From Metallyticus violacea (Eukaryota; Arthropoda; Insecta; Mantodea; Metallyticidae), in contig CM060831.1 in NCBI GenBank assembly GCA_030762175.1, positions 75,067,001-75,131,000 on the forward strand: a stretch of DNA of 64,000 bases. The letters are read 5' to 3'. The notes below the pieces were generated by a model that was not told the origin of the DNA, made no database searches, and was given only the letters and a program-made list of their open reading frames with translations. Position numbers and translations under genes: made by a program. Below are positions 1 through 8,152 of this stretch, piece by piece. The stretch's first letter is position 1. Each line of letters starts with the position of its first letter.

Positions 1-1736
1 CTAGCTACTCTTAATTCTTCAGCTGAAGACATTAAGTTTACCAGCGGCATGTCTAAATGTAATTTATTATTTTCAATACTTTTTTCTAGTGCCTCACAAC
101 AATCAAAGTTTAATTCTGCACTGGGCAGAAAATCAGTAGTAATATTACTTACTGAAGTACTCATTGCATACAAAGTTACGTGAGTCGAAAATGCCTTACA
201 GTTTCGTTCTAGTGTCAGTTTACCTTCCTTTTCTATTGTAACTTGCTTAGAAACATCATTACACAGAACTGTAAGCCTGTCTGGTTGAGGTGCTACAAAT
301 AACCATTGATTACTTAAATATAGTGGTATCCAAAAAGTTTTGCTTAGCTTGGTTACTCTTACCTCACAATTAGTAGGCATTGCCACAGTAGAGGGGTGGA
401 GAAGTGTTGCCTCACAATCCTCCTCTGACACGTATGTATGGATGGGAATGTTTTCCTTGCATACATATTGGAACTCATTTGGCTGAAAACATCCTGTTAA
501 TTCATTGGCTAACATCTTTCCATAATGTTGTCTAATGGGGTCACTAAATACATACTCTTTATTTGAACTTAAAAACAAGTATGCGTTGTTGTCTTTCCTT
601 ACAGGAAAGGGAAGGATCTTATAGAGATGATAGATTGTTGAGGAGAGGAGAGGAATTTCTAATACATAGACCAAATATTGCTTATACGAATAAGTGTGGG
701 GTACAATAACTTTTTGTAATTCAGAAAGGGGTAAAGAAGGATAGTCCAGTCCACTTGGCAGTTTTTGAGTTTCCATTATTTTCTTAATTTTCTCTAGTGT
801 CATTAACTGTGGTTGTAATGATCCTTGCTCTGCATGTACCAAGGCATCTAACAGAATTTCAAATGAATGCTGACATTCATCTATACCTCTTTGTATAACT
901 CTAACCTGCTCGTTTATTTGATTAACGCTTTCCATTTCTTCTTCCATTGCTTCTACTTTACTAACTGTATAATTGGATAACTTTATTAGACTTTCTTTCA
1001 AGATGAGTTCATTCTTATTTACTCTTTGAATAGTAAGGTTAACTGAACCTAATGTAGATTTTATTACTGTTGTCTCATTTTTTAAAATGTGCAAGAATTC
1101 AGGACGATCTTTCTCTAAATTAGAAATATGTTTGTTAAAATGTTCTGCATCAGATTGTGATAGTGTGCCAAACAATATTTTGGTAATGTCACCAATGAAA
1201 TTTAAAACTCCTCTTTTAGATCTGGACAATTTTTCAGTTGCAAATGAATTTGGTGGATCTATTAGGTACTCGCCTACCAGGTCCCTTAGATTATCAATGT
1301 ATCTAACTTTAGATCTCATGTATTGTTGGAATACTCCACAATCTGTCAAATGATACCATTCTTTTGCTACCACTTTACTACAATATTCGGCCACTGACCT
1401 TTGGTGGTCCTTTGTTTGCCTCCACAGATTTCTTGTCGGTGCTAAATTAAAATAACTTATTACTTTCCATTGCATTGGATAGAAGAAAATGGTTCCTACT
1501 TCATCAAAATATACCCCTGTCTGCGACTTTAATGACTGTACCTCAAAATACATCCCTGACCGTGCCTTTAATGGCTGTGTCTCAAAATACATCCCTGACT
1601 GTGTCTTTAATGGCTGTGCTTCAAAATACATCCCTGACCGTGCCTTTAATGGCTGTGCTTCAACTGCTTCCACTGGCTTACGCGGCCAGCTCGCCAAAAT
1701 TACTATCGCCAATGCCCATCCTCCGTAAGCCTTCAT
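1..1736 (-). CDS. env: Env-like glycoprotein with F-type fusion peptide (partial, runs off the left edge)
   Basis: The frame is open for 578 codons from the ATG at 1736 to the window edge, with no stop. Residues 1 to about 17 are hydrophobic and fit a signal peptide. Four 13-residue repeats follow at residues 26-77, then the ectodomain. At residues 172-175 there is a basic furin-type site, R-S-K-R, followed immediately by a hydrophobic glycine-containing stretch (GVLNFIGDITKILFGTL) of the kind found in baculovirus F proteins and errantivirus Env. Known: in those families cleavage here exposes a membrane fusion peptide on the transmembrane subunit. The C-terminal membrane anchor is not in the window. 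Env would be expressed from a spliced RNA; an acceptor lies just upstream. The long open frame suggests a fairly recent copy or past selection; this is inference. Confidence 0.9.
   Translation of the reverse strand, partial: MKAYGGWALAIVILASWPRKPVEAVEAQPLKARSGMYFEAQPLKTQSGMYFETQPLKARSGMYFEVQSLKSQTGVYFDEVGTIFFYPMQWKVISYFNLAPTRNLWRQTKDHQRSVAEYCSKVVAKEWYHLTDCGVFQQYMRSKVRYIDNLRDLVGEYLIDPPNSFATEKLSRSKRGVLNFIGDITKILFGTLSQSDAEHFNKHISNLEKDRPEFLHILKNETTVIKSTLGSVNLTIQRVNKNELILKESLIKLSNYTVSKVEAMEEEMESVNQINEQVRVIQRGIDECQHSFEILLDALVHAEQGSLQPQLMTLEKIKKIMETQKLPSGLDYPSLPLSELQKVIVPHTYSYKQYLVYVLEIPLLSSTIYHLYKILPFPVRKDNNAYLFLSSNKEYVFSDPIRQHYGKMLANELTGCFQPNEFQYVCKENIPIHTYVSEEDCEATLLHPSTVAMPTNCEVRVTKLSKTFWIPLYLSNQWLFVAPQPDRLTVLCNDVSKQVTIEKEGKLTLERNCKAFSTHVTLYAMSTSVSNITTDFLPSAELNFDCCEALEKSIENNKLHLDMPLVNLMSSAEELRVA
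1506..1661 (-). repeat. Four 39-bp tandem repeats in the env ectodomain
   Basis: A 39-bp unit is repeated four times in frame, giving four 13-residue units of the pattern E-x-Q-P-L-K-x-x-S-G-M-Y-F. The copy nearest the ectodomain (ending GVYF) is the most divergent and runs on into the conserved-looking region DEVGTIFFYP, so it is probably the ancestral unit. The expansion sits directly after the signal peptide, at the expected mature N-terminus. Confidence 0.92.
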
Positions 1737-1752
1737 GCCTGCTTTTCCTCCC

Positions 1753-1771
1753 CTGAAAGGGAAGAAAAATA
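1753..1771 (-). promoter_or_regulatory. Probable 3' splice site for the env subgenomic RNA
   Basis: On the minus strand a pyrimidine-rich tract (TTTTTCTTCCCTTTCAG) ends at 1753, and the env ATG begins 16 bases further on. Errantiviruses such as gypsy and ZAM make env from a spliced RNA, so this fits a genuine acceptor. The matching donor would lie near the 5' leader or gag start; I did not identify it with confidence. Confidence 0.6.
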
Positions 1772-1776
1772 TGGTT

Positions 1777-2091
1777 TTATCTTTCTAACGTTCTTTGTAT
1801 CCCTTGATGACCTCCCACGGGACAATCGTGCATTTCCTTGATTATCTTCAATTTTCTATCTTCTCCTAATTGTTCTGAATTTGCTAATAAACACTCTACT
1901 GGATACCTGCTTAAACTATCGGCATTACAATTCTTTTTACCAGCTCTGTATAGTATTTCATGGTCAAATTCTGAAAGTAATAATTTCCATCTCATTAATC
2001 TTGAACTCGGGTCTTTTACATTAAATACCCATGCTAATCCTCTATGATCAGTTACAACTTGAAATTTTCTCCCAAGCAAATAAGGCCTAAC
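1777..2091 (-). pseudogene. Displaced RNase H C-terminus plus integrase HH zinc-binding segment
   Basis: An open stretch without an ATG begins RPYLLGRKF and contains VVTDHRGL and NADSLSRYP, which are the last conserved blocks of Ty3/gypsy RNase H. It then carries IKEMHDCPVGGHQGIQRTL, the two-histidine half of the integrase HHCC finger, and stops. Normally this segment lies upstream of the integrase CC pair and core. Here it lies downstream of the integrase C-terminus and just before env. The frame opens directly after a stop at 2092-2094 and overlaps the end of the integrase frame, so the join looks like a recombination or template-switch junction, not a gene start. Confidence 0.88.
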
Positions 2092-3020
2092 CTATTTGAA
2101 TGTACTTCCTGGTGTTTCCTTTTTCCTACTTCTTGAACAACTGCATTAGGTTTCTTTATCTTTACAATTTCATATGGACCTTTCCATATGGGTTCTAACT
2201 TATTTCTTTTCTCTATCTTTAAAAGAACTAAATCTTTTTCCTTAAACTCGACACTATTGGCTTTGGTTCTTTCCTGTTGCTTTTCTTTAAACTTTTGTAA
2301 TTTCTCTTTAGCTAATTTGTGGCACTGTTGCATTTTGAATTTTATGTCTCTTACGACATCATCATAATTATACAGGGGTTGAGGGGTTGCTTGTAATGCA
2401 CCTGGAATATTACACTTTTCTCCAAACAATATCTCATAAGGTGAAAATTTTGTGACACTATGAGGTGTTGTATTGTATGCAAAACTCGCGAATGGCAGCC
2501 ATTTATCCCAATCCGGCATTTTTGGATCACAAAAACAACGTAAGTACGTTACTAATGTCTTGTGCGTTCTTTCTAGTGCACCATTGCTCTCAGGGTGATA
2601 AGCAGTGGTATTTATGTTATCAATCTTAAACGGTCTGCAAATTCTTTTAAACATATCAGACATAAAATTTGTTCCCTGATCTGTTACTACGAAATTTGGA
2701 ATACCGTACACCAATATTATTCTGTTTACAAAGGCTTCAGCTACTTCTTCTACCATCTGATTTTTCATAGGCACTGCTATAATATATTTGCTTAAATTAT
2801 CCTGACATGTTAAAATATATTTATTATCATTTTCCGTTTGAGGTAATGGTCCTACTACATCAAGATAAATTTTCATCCAAGGTTTATCTTGCGTGTCTGT
2901 AATCTCTAACTGTTGTTTAACTTTATGATTACTGTCTTTATTGATTTGACAAATTTTGCATTTCTTTATATATTCCGTCACGTCCTGCTCTATCTTGGGC
3001 CAAGATGTGTATAATTTGAT
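2052..3020 (-). pseudogene. Ty3/gypsy integrase: CC finger, DDE core and C-terminal domain
   Basis: The open frame begins IKLYTSWP and carries CKIC, the cysteine half of the HHCC finger. The catalytic triad is complete. Numbering from the GTG at 2981, it is D41 (LDVVGPLP), D101 (TDQGTNF) and E137 (PESNGALERTH), with 35 residues between the second Asp and the Glu, as expected for DDX35E integrases. The C-terminal domain includes a WKGPYEI block and ends near EVHSNRL. Role in the family: insertion of the cDNA into the host chromosome. The HH half of the finger is missing from its N-terminus, the frame is out of register with the protease, and an in-frame stop lies just upstream at 3021-3023, so it cannot be made as part of a normal Gag-Pol. 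Confidence 0.93.
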
Positions 3021-3894
3021 TCAATAAACAAACAAAAGCATCATCACAATTTGTTAAACTTGCAGCACACATTAACCCTGGCTGTATCATTTGTTTCTCG
3101 ATATATCTAATCCCTTTTTCATTTGTAGGAAATTGAGCTACAATTTCACTATACGGTGGTACACATATCTTTTTAGCTAACACATAATTATTCTCCAAAA
3201 GCCAATCTTGTCCTAAAATTACATCAACATATCTAGGTAACTGCTCAACTATGTAGCAATTAACTCTTGCTGGACCTATGCAATTATTCAAGTTCAAAGT
3301 TAATTCTACTGATCCCTTTACTTTAACTTTGTTCCCACTTATACCATGTATTTCTACATTGACTTTACTTTGGGCATTGGTCTTGACTAACGAGGTTTCT
3401 TTGACTAGTGAAACTTGGGCCCCTGAGTCTACTAGTGCAATTCCTTTACCTCCCTTTAACTCGGCACATACGAAGTACGTCTCATATGGCCCTAAATGGT
3501 GATCAAAGGCGTCCCCCTGACATTCACCCGTTGATGAACCCTTGCCATCAACTTTACGTGACGAACCTACGTCACACAGGAATGATTCCTTGTCATTCCC
3601 AAACATCGATGAACCCTTGCCATCGACCTTACGTGACGAACCCACGTCACACAGGAATGATTCCTTGTCATTCCCAAGCATCGATGAACCCTTGCCATCG
3701 ACCTTACGTGACGAACCCACGTCACACAGGAATGATTCCTTGTCATTCCCACACATCGATGAACCCTTGCCATCGACCTTACGTGACGACTCCACGTCAC
3801 ACGATGGGATTACCCCATCACAGAAACTGCAGCCTACTATTTGAGCTGTCGGCGGCTGCCCAGACCGCTCTACTGCCTGTTTCCCTGCCTGCAA
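2938..3894 (-). CDS. Retroviral-type aspartic protease region of pol, with tandem repeats
   Basis: The 318-codon frame overlaps the end of gag by 25 bases in the -1 frame. The N-terminal part holds about 3.6 copies of a 25-residue repeat. The protease domain follows, with the active-site motif ALVDSGAQVSLV and a C-terminal ILGQDWL block that matches the Ile-Leu-Gly flap-distal motif of Ty3/gypsy proteases. Role: processing of Gag and Gag-Pol in the virus-like particle. The natural continuation into reverse transcriptase is lost: after FVCLLN the sequence jumps at about 3018-3024 to integrase DNA, read in the wrong frame until a stop. Likely expressed by ribosomal frameshifting from gag. Confidence 0.85.
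   Translation of the reverse strand: MQAGKQAVERSGQPPTAQIVGCSFCDGVIPSCDVESSRKVDGKGSSMCGNDKESFLCDVGSSRKVDGKGSSMLGNDKESFLCDVGSSRKVDGKGSSMFGNDKESFLCDVGSSRKVDGKGSSTGECQGDAFDHHLGPYETYFVCAELKGGKGIALVDSGAQVSLVKETSLVKTNAQSKVNVEIHGISGNKVKVKGSVELTLNLNNCIGPARVNCYIVEQLPRYVDVILGQDWLLENNYVLAKKICVPPYSEIVAQFPTNEKGIRYIEKQMIQPGLMCAASLTNCDDAFVCLLNQIIHILAQDRAGRDGIYKEMQNLSNQ
3531..3803 (-). repeat. 75-bp tandem repeat, about 3.6 copies, in the protease N-terminal region
   Basis: Units begin near 3531, 3606, 3681 and 3756, the last one partial. Each encodes a 25-residue unit around CDVGSSRKVDGKGSSM. The units are almost identical, so the expansion is recent. Because 75 is divisible by three, all reading frames stay open through it, which creates several spurious long frames on both strands. 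Confidence 0.95.
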
Positions 3895-4721
3895 TTACGT
3901 GCCTCGTGGCCACGTTTCTTGCATTTACTACACTGCGGAACCTTATTGCAATTTCTTGCAATATGACCTTGTTCCTGACAATTGAAGCATACTGCACTAG
4001 CCATATTAATTTCTCTTTTATTCTGTGGTCCCTGTGGTCTTTTAAATTCCCTTTTCGTGTTCTCTGAAGGTGAGTACCATTGTGTTCTTTGATTATCTTT
4101 AATTTTCTGGGATTTCACCTCACTTTCCTCTTGGAGGGCAGTCTCTACTAATTGTGCTAAGGAATCTTCCTCCCCTTTAGCTTTTACTATGTATTTAATG
4201 CGTTCATCCTTTAAACCTGCAATGAATGTCCCTTTCAAAAATTCTCCTATTAGCTGCAATCCTCCTTCAACATATTTTGAATTGTCCTTTTTCTCAAGCT
4301 TTTCTAATCTGTTCCTGACTTCCCTCCGGAGATCGACTGCCATGGAGTCTAATCTTGATCCCCACTGTGCTACTGTTTCATTACTACCTTGTTTTGATGT
4401 GAACAAAACACCTGCATAAAATTCTAGAGTGCGTCTGACTGAGAAATTTTCTTCTAGAATAGCTTTAACTTGTTCCCATGTTTCTCTTTCTGTTCTAGCT
4501 AAAAGTCTATCCTTTGCATCACCTGTAATCTTTGACTCTATGAATTTTAAAAGTAATCCCTGCTTATTAGGGTGAACTATTTGGATTGCTGCTTCTACAC
4601 CTTCAATAAACTCTCTTAAACGTTTGGGATTTCCATCAAAAGTAATTGGAATTAACTTTACTGCCTGGACCACAGATATATAATTATCAGAATCAACACT
4701 GTCTACTTCGTCGTCTGCCAT
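3870..4721 (-). CDS. gag: Gag polyprotein with two CCHC zinc knuckles
   Basis: The 283-residue protein starts at an ATG and forms the structural protein of the particle. An acidic N-terminus leads into a capsid-like helical region (for example IPITFDGNPKRLREFIEGVE near residue 25). Two zinc knuckles of the form C-x2-C-x4-H-x4-C lie at residues 245-258 and 264-277 near the C-terminus; in this family they bind the genomic RNA. Drosophila errantivirus Gags usually lack these knuckles, so this element belongs to another env-bearing gypsy lineage. The gag stop (3870-3872) lies inside the protease frame, beside a slippery heptamer. Intact by reading. Confidence 0.93.
   Translation of the reverse strand: MADDEVDSVDSDNYISVVQAVKLIPITFDGNPKRLREFIEGVEAAIQIVHPNKQGLLLKFIESKITGDAKDRLLARTERETWEQVKAILEENFSVRRTLEFYAGVLFTSKQGSNETVAQWGSRLDSMAVDLRREVRNRLEKLEKKDNSKYVEGGLQLIGEFLKGTFIAGLKDERIKYIVKAKGEEDSLAQLVETALQEESEVKSQKIKDNQRTQWYSPSENTKREFKRPQGPQNKREINMASAVCFNCQEQGHIARNCNKVPQCSKCKKRGHEARNCRQGNRQ
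3879..3885 (-). promoter_or_regulatory. -1 ribosomal frameshift site GGGAAAC at the gag/pro overlap
   Basis: The minus strand reads G-GGA-AAC in the gag frame, two codons before the gag stop. This fits the canonical X-XXY-YYZ slippery heptamer. A -1 slip here re-phases the ribosome exactly into the protease frame. A downstream stimulatory structure was not modelled. Confidence 0.75.
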
Positions 4722-5135
4722 AGTGGAAATACTGGACTAACCTGTACAGATGTAGGGTGATTGGAGATGCACAGTTCGGGCTTCCAGTGATGGCCTTTCA
4801 GCTCCCCTCAGGGTAGAAGACCCTCTCGCGGTGCAGGCTGCCAACGGCTGATCACCTGGGGCGTCCCTCGAGCTCACCTCAGGCCGCTGATGTCGGCCTC
4901 CAACCACGGAGTTGACGTCGACAGTTGATGGTCAGGTACCACGGCGCCGTGTGGATTCCTCTGGAGCGTTGTTCCCTCGAGAAAGGCTTCGTCCACCTCG
5001 GTACAGATCGAAGTCCCTCCAGCCTGGTCAACTGCCAAACTTAGAAGCCGGGAAGTTGATTTCCTCTATCCCACCGCTGTCACCATGTAGCGCTCTAGCT
5101 CGCTGCCACCATGTAGTGCTCGGTCTGCTGCCAAA
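4722..5135 (-). other. Untranslated leader between the 5' LTR and gag
   Basis: This GC-richer stretch lies between the primer binding site and the gag ATG. It contains a tandem duplication of about 26 bp next to the primer site (roughly 5079-5130), so the TGGCAGC core occurs twice. No convincing coding frame is present on the element's strand. It probably contains the packaging signal and the env splice donor, neither of which I can pinpoint. Confidence 0.7.
5116..5133 (-). promoter_or_regulatory. Primer binding site for minus-strand cDNA synthesis
   Basis: On the minus strand the LTR end (ACA) is followed by two bases and then TGGCAGCAGACCGAGCAC. TGG pairs with the CCA tail of a host tRNA. 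I cannot assign the tRNA without a search. Confidence 0.65.
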
Positions 5136-5341
5136 TGTTCTCTGAGGATGTGATGATCTTCCTTTGTTGAGTGCTACAATTGTCCCCTACTTATCTCTGG
5201 TGGCGTAAGATAAGTGAGAACGAAATGTGTAGATAGTTGCTGGAATTCGGGGGCAAACCCTAAGTTTTGCCCTCTAGGAAATCGCGACGTATATCCGGGC
5301 TTCTAATGACAAGTCAATCAACTCCTTGTGTAGAAAAGTAA

Positions 5342-5347
5342 TTTATT
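5342..5347 (-). terminator. Polyadenylation signal AATAAA in the LTR
   Basis: AATAAA on the minus strand, about 80 bases downstream of the TATA box, is well placed to end the R region. Confidence 0.5.
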
Positions 5348-5400
5348 GAAATAAGAATACAGTGTATGACCCACTCTAGGCCAAGGTTCTGCTCTCTCTC

Positions 5401-5424
5401 TCCTGCCTTTACAAAAAGGCAGGA
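5401..5424. repeat. Perfect 10-bp hairpin with ACAA loop at the predicted RNA start
   Basis: TCCTGCCTTT and AAAGGCAGGA flank a four-base loop. Placed at or just after the predicted transcription start, it would cap the 5' end of the RNA and also lie in R at the 3' end. Confidence 0.7.
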
Positions 5425-5433
5425 CCTTTTATA
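5425..5433 (-). promoter_or_regulatory. TATA box of the LTR promoter
   Basis: TATAAAAGG on the minus strand. A start about 25-30 bases downstream would fall at the 10-bp hairpin at 5401-5424, consistent with the U3/R border. Confidence 0.6.
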
Positions 5434-5699
5434 CAATCTAAACGGTTTACACAATAACTTCTGCAGATGTCAAGACATCTGTATTTACTCACTTAAGGTT
5501 GTCATTTAGGGGAGACTTCTCCCTTTATTGGCGGCCGGTGTTAGACCACCTGTACAATTAAATAAGGGTGTCATCACTTAGGGGAGACTTCTGCGGATGT
5601 CTGACACCTGCGCTTAATTAGCTAGGGGATGTGATCTTAAGGAACGGCTACAGAGGAAGTTCTTAATTTACTAATATACAAGGTTTTTCTTATCTTACA

Positions 5700-6375
5700 G
5701 TCTTACACATAATTCTCTTCACACTTCTTATTATACACAATCCTCATTGCACTTCTTATTATACACAATCCTCATTACACAAAACTTTTGTATATATACT
5801 TTATTATATTTTATTTTGTATATATACTTTAGTATGTATTTCTGTACAGCAATATTTTATATAATAAAACCAAAATGCCAAGGAAAATTGGAAAACTGGA
5901 ATTCTGTAGGGCAACACCACACTTTCTTCTGATGAAATTCGTAAAAATGTGTGAATACTTTTTGTAACGTTCATTCATATCATTAACAGTTTCTCTAAAT
6001 CGTTCTGTATTTATCTGCAGTCAAACATTTCTCTCAAGTTTCATGTACAAATTCAAATACATTTTTATCGTTCATGAGTCTGCCTTTTTATAGTTTTAAT
6101 TTTTGTTTGCATAAATATATTTATAAAATGTATTATTTAAATCTCATACCAGCTGTTAAACATAATATTAAAAGCACAATATATATATATATTGGAGCAG
6201 GAATTAAGGTGCGGGGGAAGGCGTAGTTGATCGCTGAGTTGATCGTGGTTTCGATGTCTCGGCCGGGCTGCTCACTGATGACGTCGTTTGCTCCAATTCT
6301 GTTGAATTTTATCTCAGGGTCCACTGGAGTGTTTCGGGATCAGTATAGATCCACGGGAACGAGAAATGTGTTGCC
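5700..6375. other. AT-rich flank with no gene
   Basis: The right flank of the LTR contains two exact-looking 28-bp direct repeats (5722-5749 and 5750-5777), a repeated TTTTGTATATATACTTTA motif and a short TA run near 6179. The GC-richer patch 6195-6340 has a minus-strand frame of 63 codons that resembles no family I know. I see nothing coding. Confidence 0.7.
5722..5777 (+). repeat. 28-bp direct duplication (two copies)
   Basis: CACTTCTTATTATACACAAT begins both copies; only the last base of the unit differs. Confidence 0.9.
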
Positions 6376-7422
6376 CAAAAATACACAAGGTTGACTTGTT
6401 TAAAATATTTTATTCCCATGTAAAGTACTTCCTAACCGTTCGCCGCTGACTTCGCTACTCACTTAGACTGGCTTCCTGAGTGAATATCTGGATGTCTGAA
6501 TGTCCCTCTGAATCTATTAATGTGTGAGTGTAAATCTGTGAATGTATCTCTACTGAATGTCTGAATGTGAATCTATGAATGTGTGAGTGTCTATCTTCTG
6601 CGAGTGTGAATGTGCCCCTGAATGCCCCTCTGACTTCTATACTCTAGTTTTTCTACTACATCGCCACGCCTTTCGCTAAATTAAATTCCCTCGTATTTTA
6701 TCTATTTCTGTGTTACATGTTCGTCATTGGCTATCCTAAAATTATTTATTGGTATCTAAGTTCTCCTGATTCGTTAACTTTTATCCGAAGACCATTGGCT
6801 AGAATTATTCTTTCCCCCTTGATCTAATGTCTTCCCACGAAATTGAATTTTCCCAGAACAAGCTGTCGTAAATTTCGGCACTTTCCTTATATTCTGATTT
6901 CTATTGAAAATCTTTTGCCTTCCTTAGTTTGTAGATTCCTAAATGTTCCTAGAGATTAAGCACGTGTGGATGGCTTTTTTCGGCTTTCCTGTAATAAAAC
7001 ATTTTCGTCTCCGTTCTGACATTTTCATTTTCTCTTAAATTATTGCTACCTCTGACTTTGTTAAATACTGTCCCGTTACGGCCACATGTTTCTCTTATTG
7101 TCAACTCCTAAGTATTTCCTGGGTAGAAGGTTCGTGACCTAACAAAAGATAGTTTACCCTTCCCTCAGCCTTGTCTAAGGAGCGGTCAGTGAGTGGAGAG
7201 TCGTCAGGTATACATTCTCTTTCTAACATGTTTTACACAAAATGTATACAAAACCCTTTTCTAAGTTACAAGTTACAAATTATTTCTATTTTTGTTCTAC
7301 CTATCTCTAAAATATTTCTTATATATACATAACAATTATCCTTATAAAATATAATGCCTTTATAAATATAACTCTGTAGCCTCAGGTTATAAAATTAATA
7401 TAGGCAGCCTTATTTCCGGCTT

Positions 7423-7424
<2 letters not shown>
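6376..7424 (+). mobile_element. LTR-like interspersed repeat, family A, copy 1
   Basis: This block closely matches 36,440-37,690 in the same orientation. Shared stretches include the words around CTACTCACTTAGACTG, CACATCGCCACGCC, CATTTTCGTCTCCGTTCTGA and the shared end at AATATAGGCAGCCTTATTTC. Positions 6450-6640 are a degenerate CTGAATGT-type tandem array. There is no coding frame. The length of about 1 kb, the internal tandem array and the sharp shared right end suggest a solo LTR or non-autonomous element, but no terminal motif was proven. Confidence 0.65.

Positions 7425-7459
<35 letters not shown>
7425..7459. repeat. (TA)n microsatellite
   Basis: An uninterrupted TA run directly at the right end of the family A repeat. 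Confidence 0.95.
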
Positions 7460-7462
<3 letters not shown>

Positions 7463-7779
7463 GCGTCCCATTTATCTTGCTCACCCAATGTGACACTTTT
7501 TCTCCTGATGCGTAAAATGAAAAACCGTTTCAAACAAAAAGTTTAATGTCATGGGGGAGATTTTCTGAGGGTATTTTTTGTATCTCCATTAATGTAGGAG
7601 ACATGGGATAGAGTTTCGCTTTTTTAAATGACACATTGTACATTTTAATCAAGAATACACTTACCTTGTCTAAGAGTATTCAGAAATATTTTGACTATAC
7701 CACTATAGTAAAGATTGGTCTATTAACAATCCACGACGGCTCTTTTTTAAAAAAAAATGTGTTTAAAGCTCGTTTTAAC

Positions 7780-8012
7780 TACATGAGATGTACATGAAGT
7801 AGGACATGAGATGAAATTATACAATTGAAAGAATTATTTTTTTAAAGAAGGAAGTATTCCAGGCCAAAGTTTTAGGGTATCTCCCCGACATTTATCATTT
7901 ATCAGAACTAGAAAAGCCTGGAAAAAAATTAGAGAGAACGGTCCTGGTGAGAATCGAACTCCAGACATCCCGCTCGCGAGTCCTGGGCTTAACGATTTCG
8001 GCCATCGGTGGC
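7780..8012 (-). mobile_element. SINE B (tRNA Leu/Ser-like head), copy 1
   Basis: On the minus strand it begins with GCCACCGATGGCCGAAATCG, an A box of the tRNA-Leu/Ser type, and has a B box about 45 bases on (GTTCGATTC). The body ends in an AT-rich tail. It matches the copies at 43,665 and 48,309. Confidence 0.8.
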
Positions 8013-8152
8013 AGTCACGATGGCTCCGACAAGTGGAGCATCAACGTCCGTTGAAAATTAACTTTTGGTGCAGAATTACTGGTGATACCATTATTGGACT
8101 TTTTTTTTAACCAAAATGGCAGACAATATGGCACATTCTGAAGAAACACTAC

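Larger units (their letters stand above)
1..5699 (-). mobile_element. Env-bearing Ty3/gypsy (errantivirus-type) LTR retroelement, 3' end beyond the window
   Basis: Seen: on the minus strand, in order, an LTR, a primer binding site, a leader, gag with two CCHC knuckles, an aspartic protease, a DDE integrase core, an RNase H C-terminal piece with the integrase HH finger, a splice acceptor, and a long env frame that leaves the window at base 1. Known: gag-pol-env in this order with a spliced env is the architecture of insect errantiviruses and related Ty3/gypsy elements. Odd: the reverse transcriptase, most of RNase H and the natural order of pol are missing, so this copy cannot reverse transcribe its own RNA. 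The second LTR lies left of the window, so LTR identity, target duplication and age cannot be judged here. Confidence 0.93.
5136..5699 (-). mobile_element. 5' LTR of the env-bearing gypsy element
   Basis: About 564 bp with TGT...ACA ends. The left end is fixed by the primer binding site; the right end at 5699 is the best TGT/ACA match but not proven, because the partner LTR is outside the window. Inside are, in minus orientation, a U3 with an imperfect direct repeat (the core AGGGGAGACTTCT in plus orientation, near 5508 and 5579), a TATA box, a perfect hairpin near the expected RNA start, and AATAAA. Confidence 0.75.

Noticed and set aside
1475..1756. Plus-strand repeat-containing frames of 93 and 79 codons
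   Set aside because: Antisense of the env 13-residue repeats.
3542..3844. 100-codon plus-strand frame and a 77-codon minus-strand frame in the same repeat
   Set aside because: Both are shadows of the tandem repeat encoding the protease N-terminal region.
3408..4067. 219-codon plus-strand frame
   Set aside because: It is antisense to gag and the protease repeat region; the 75-bp repeat keeps all frames open. The minus-strand frames have clear domains.
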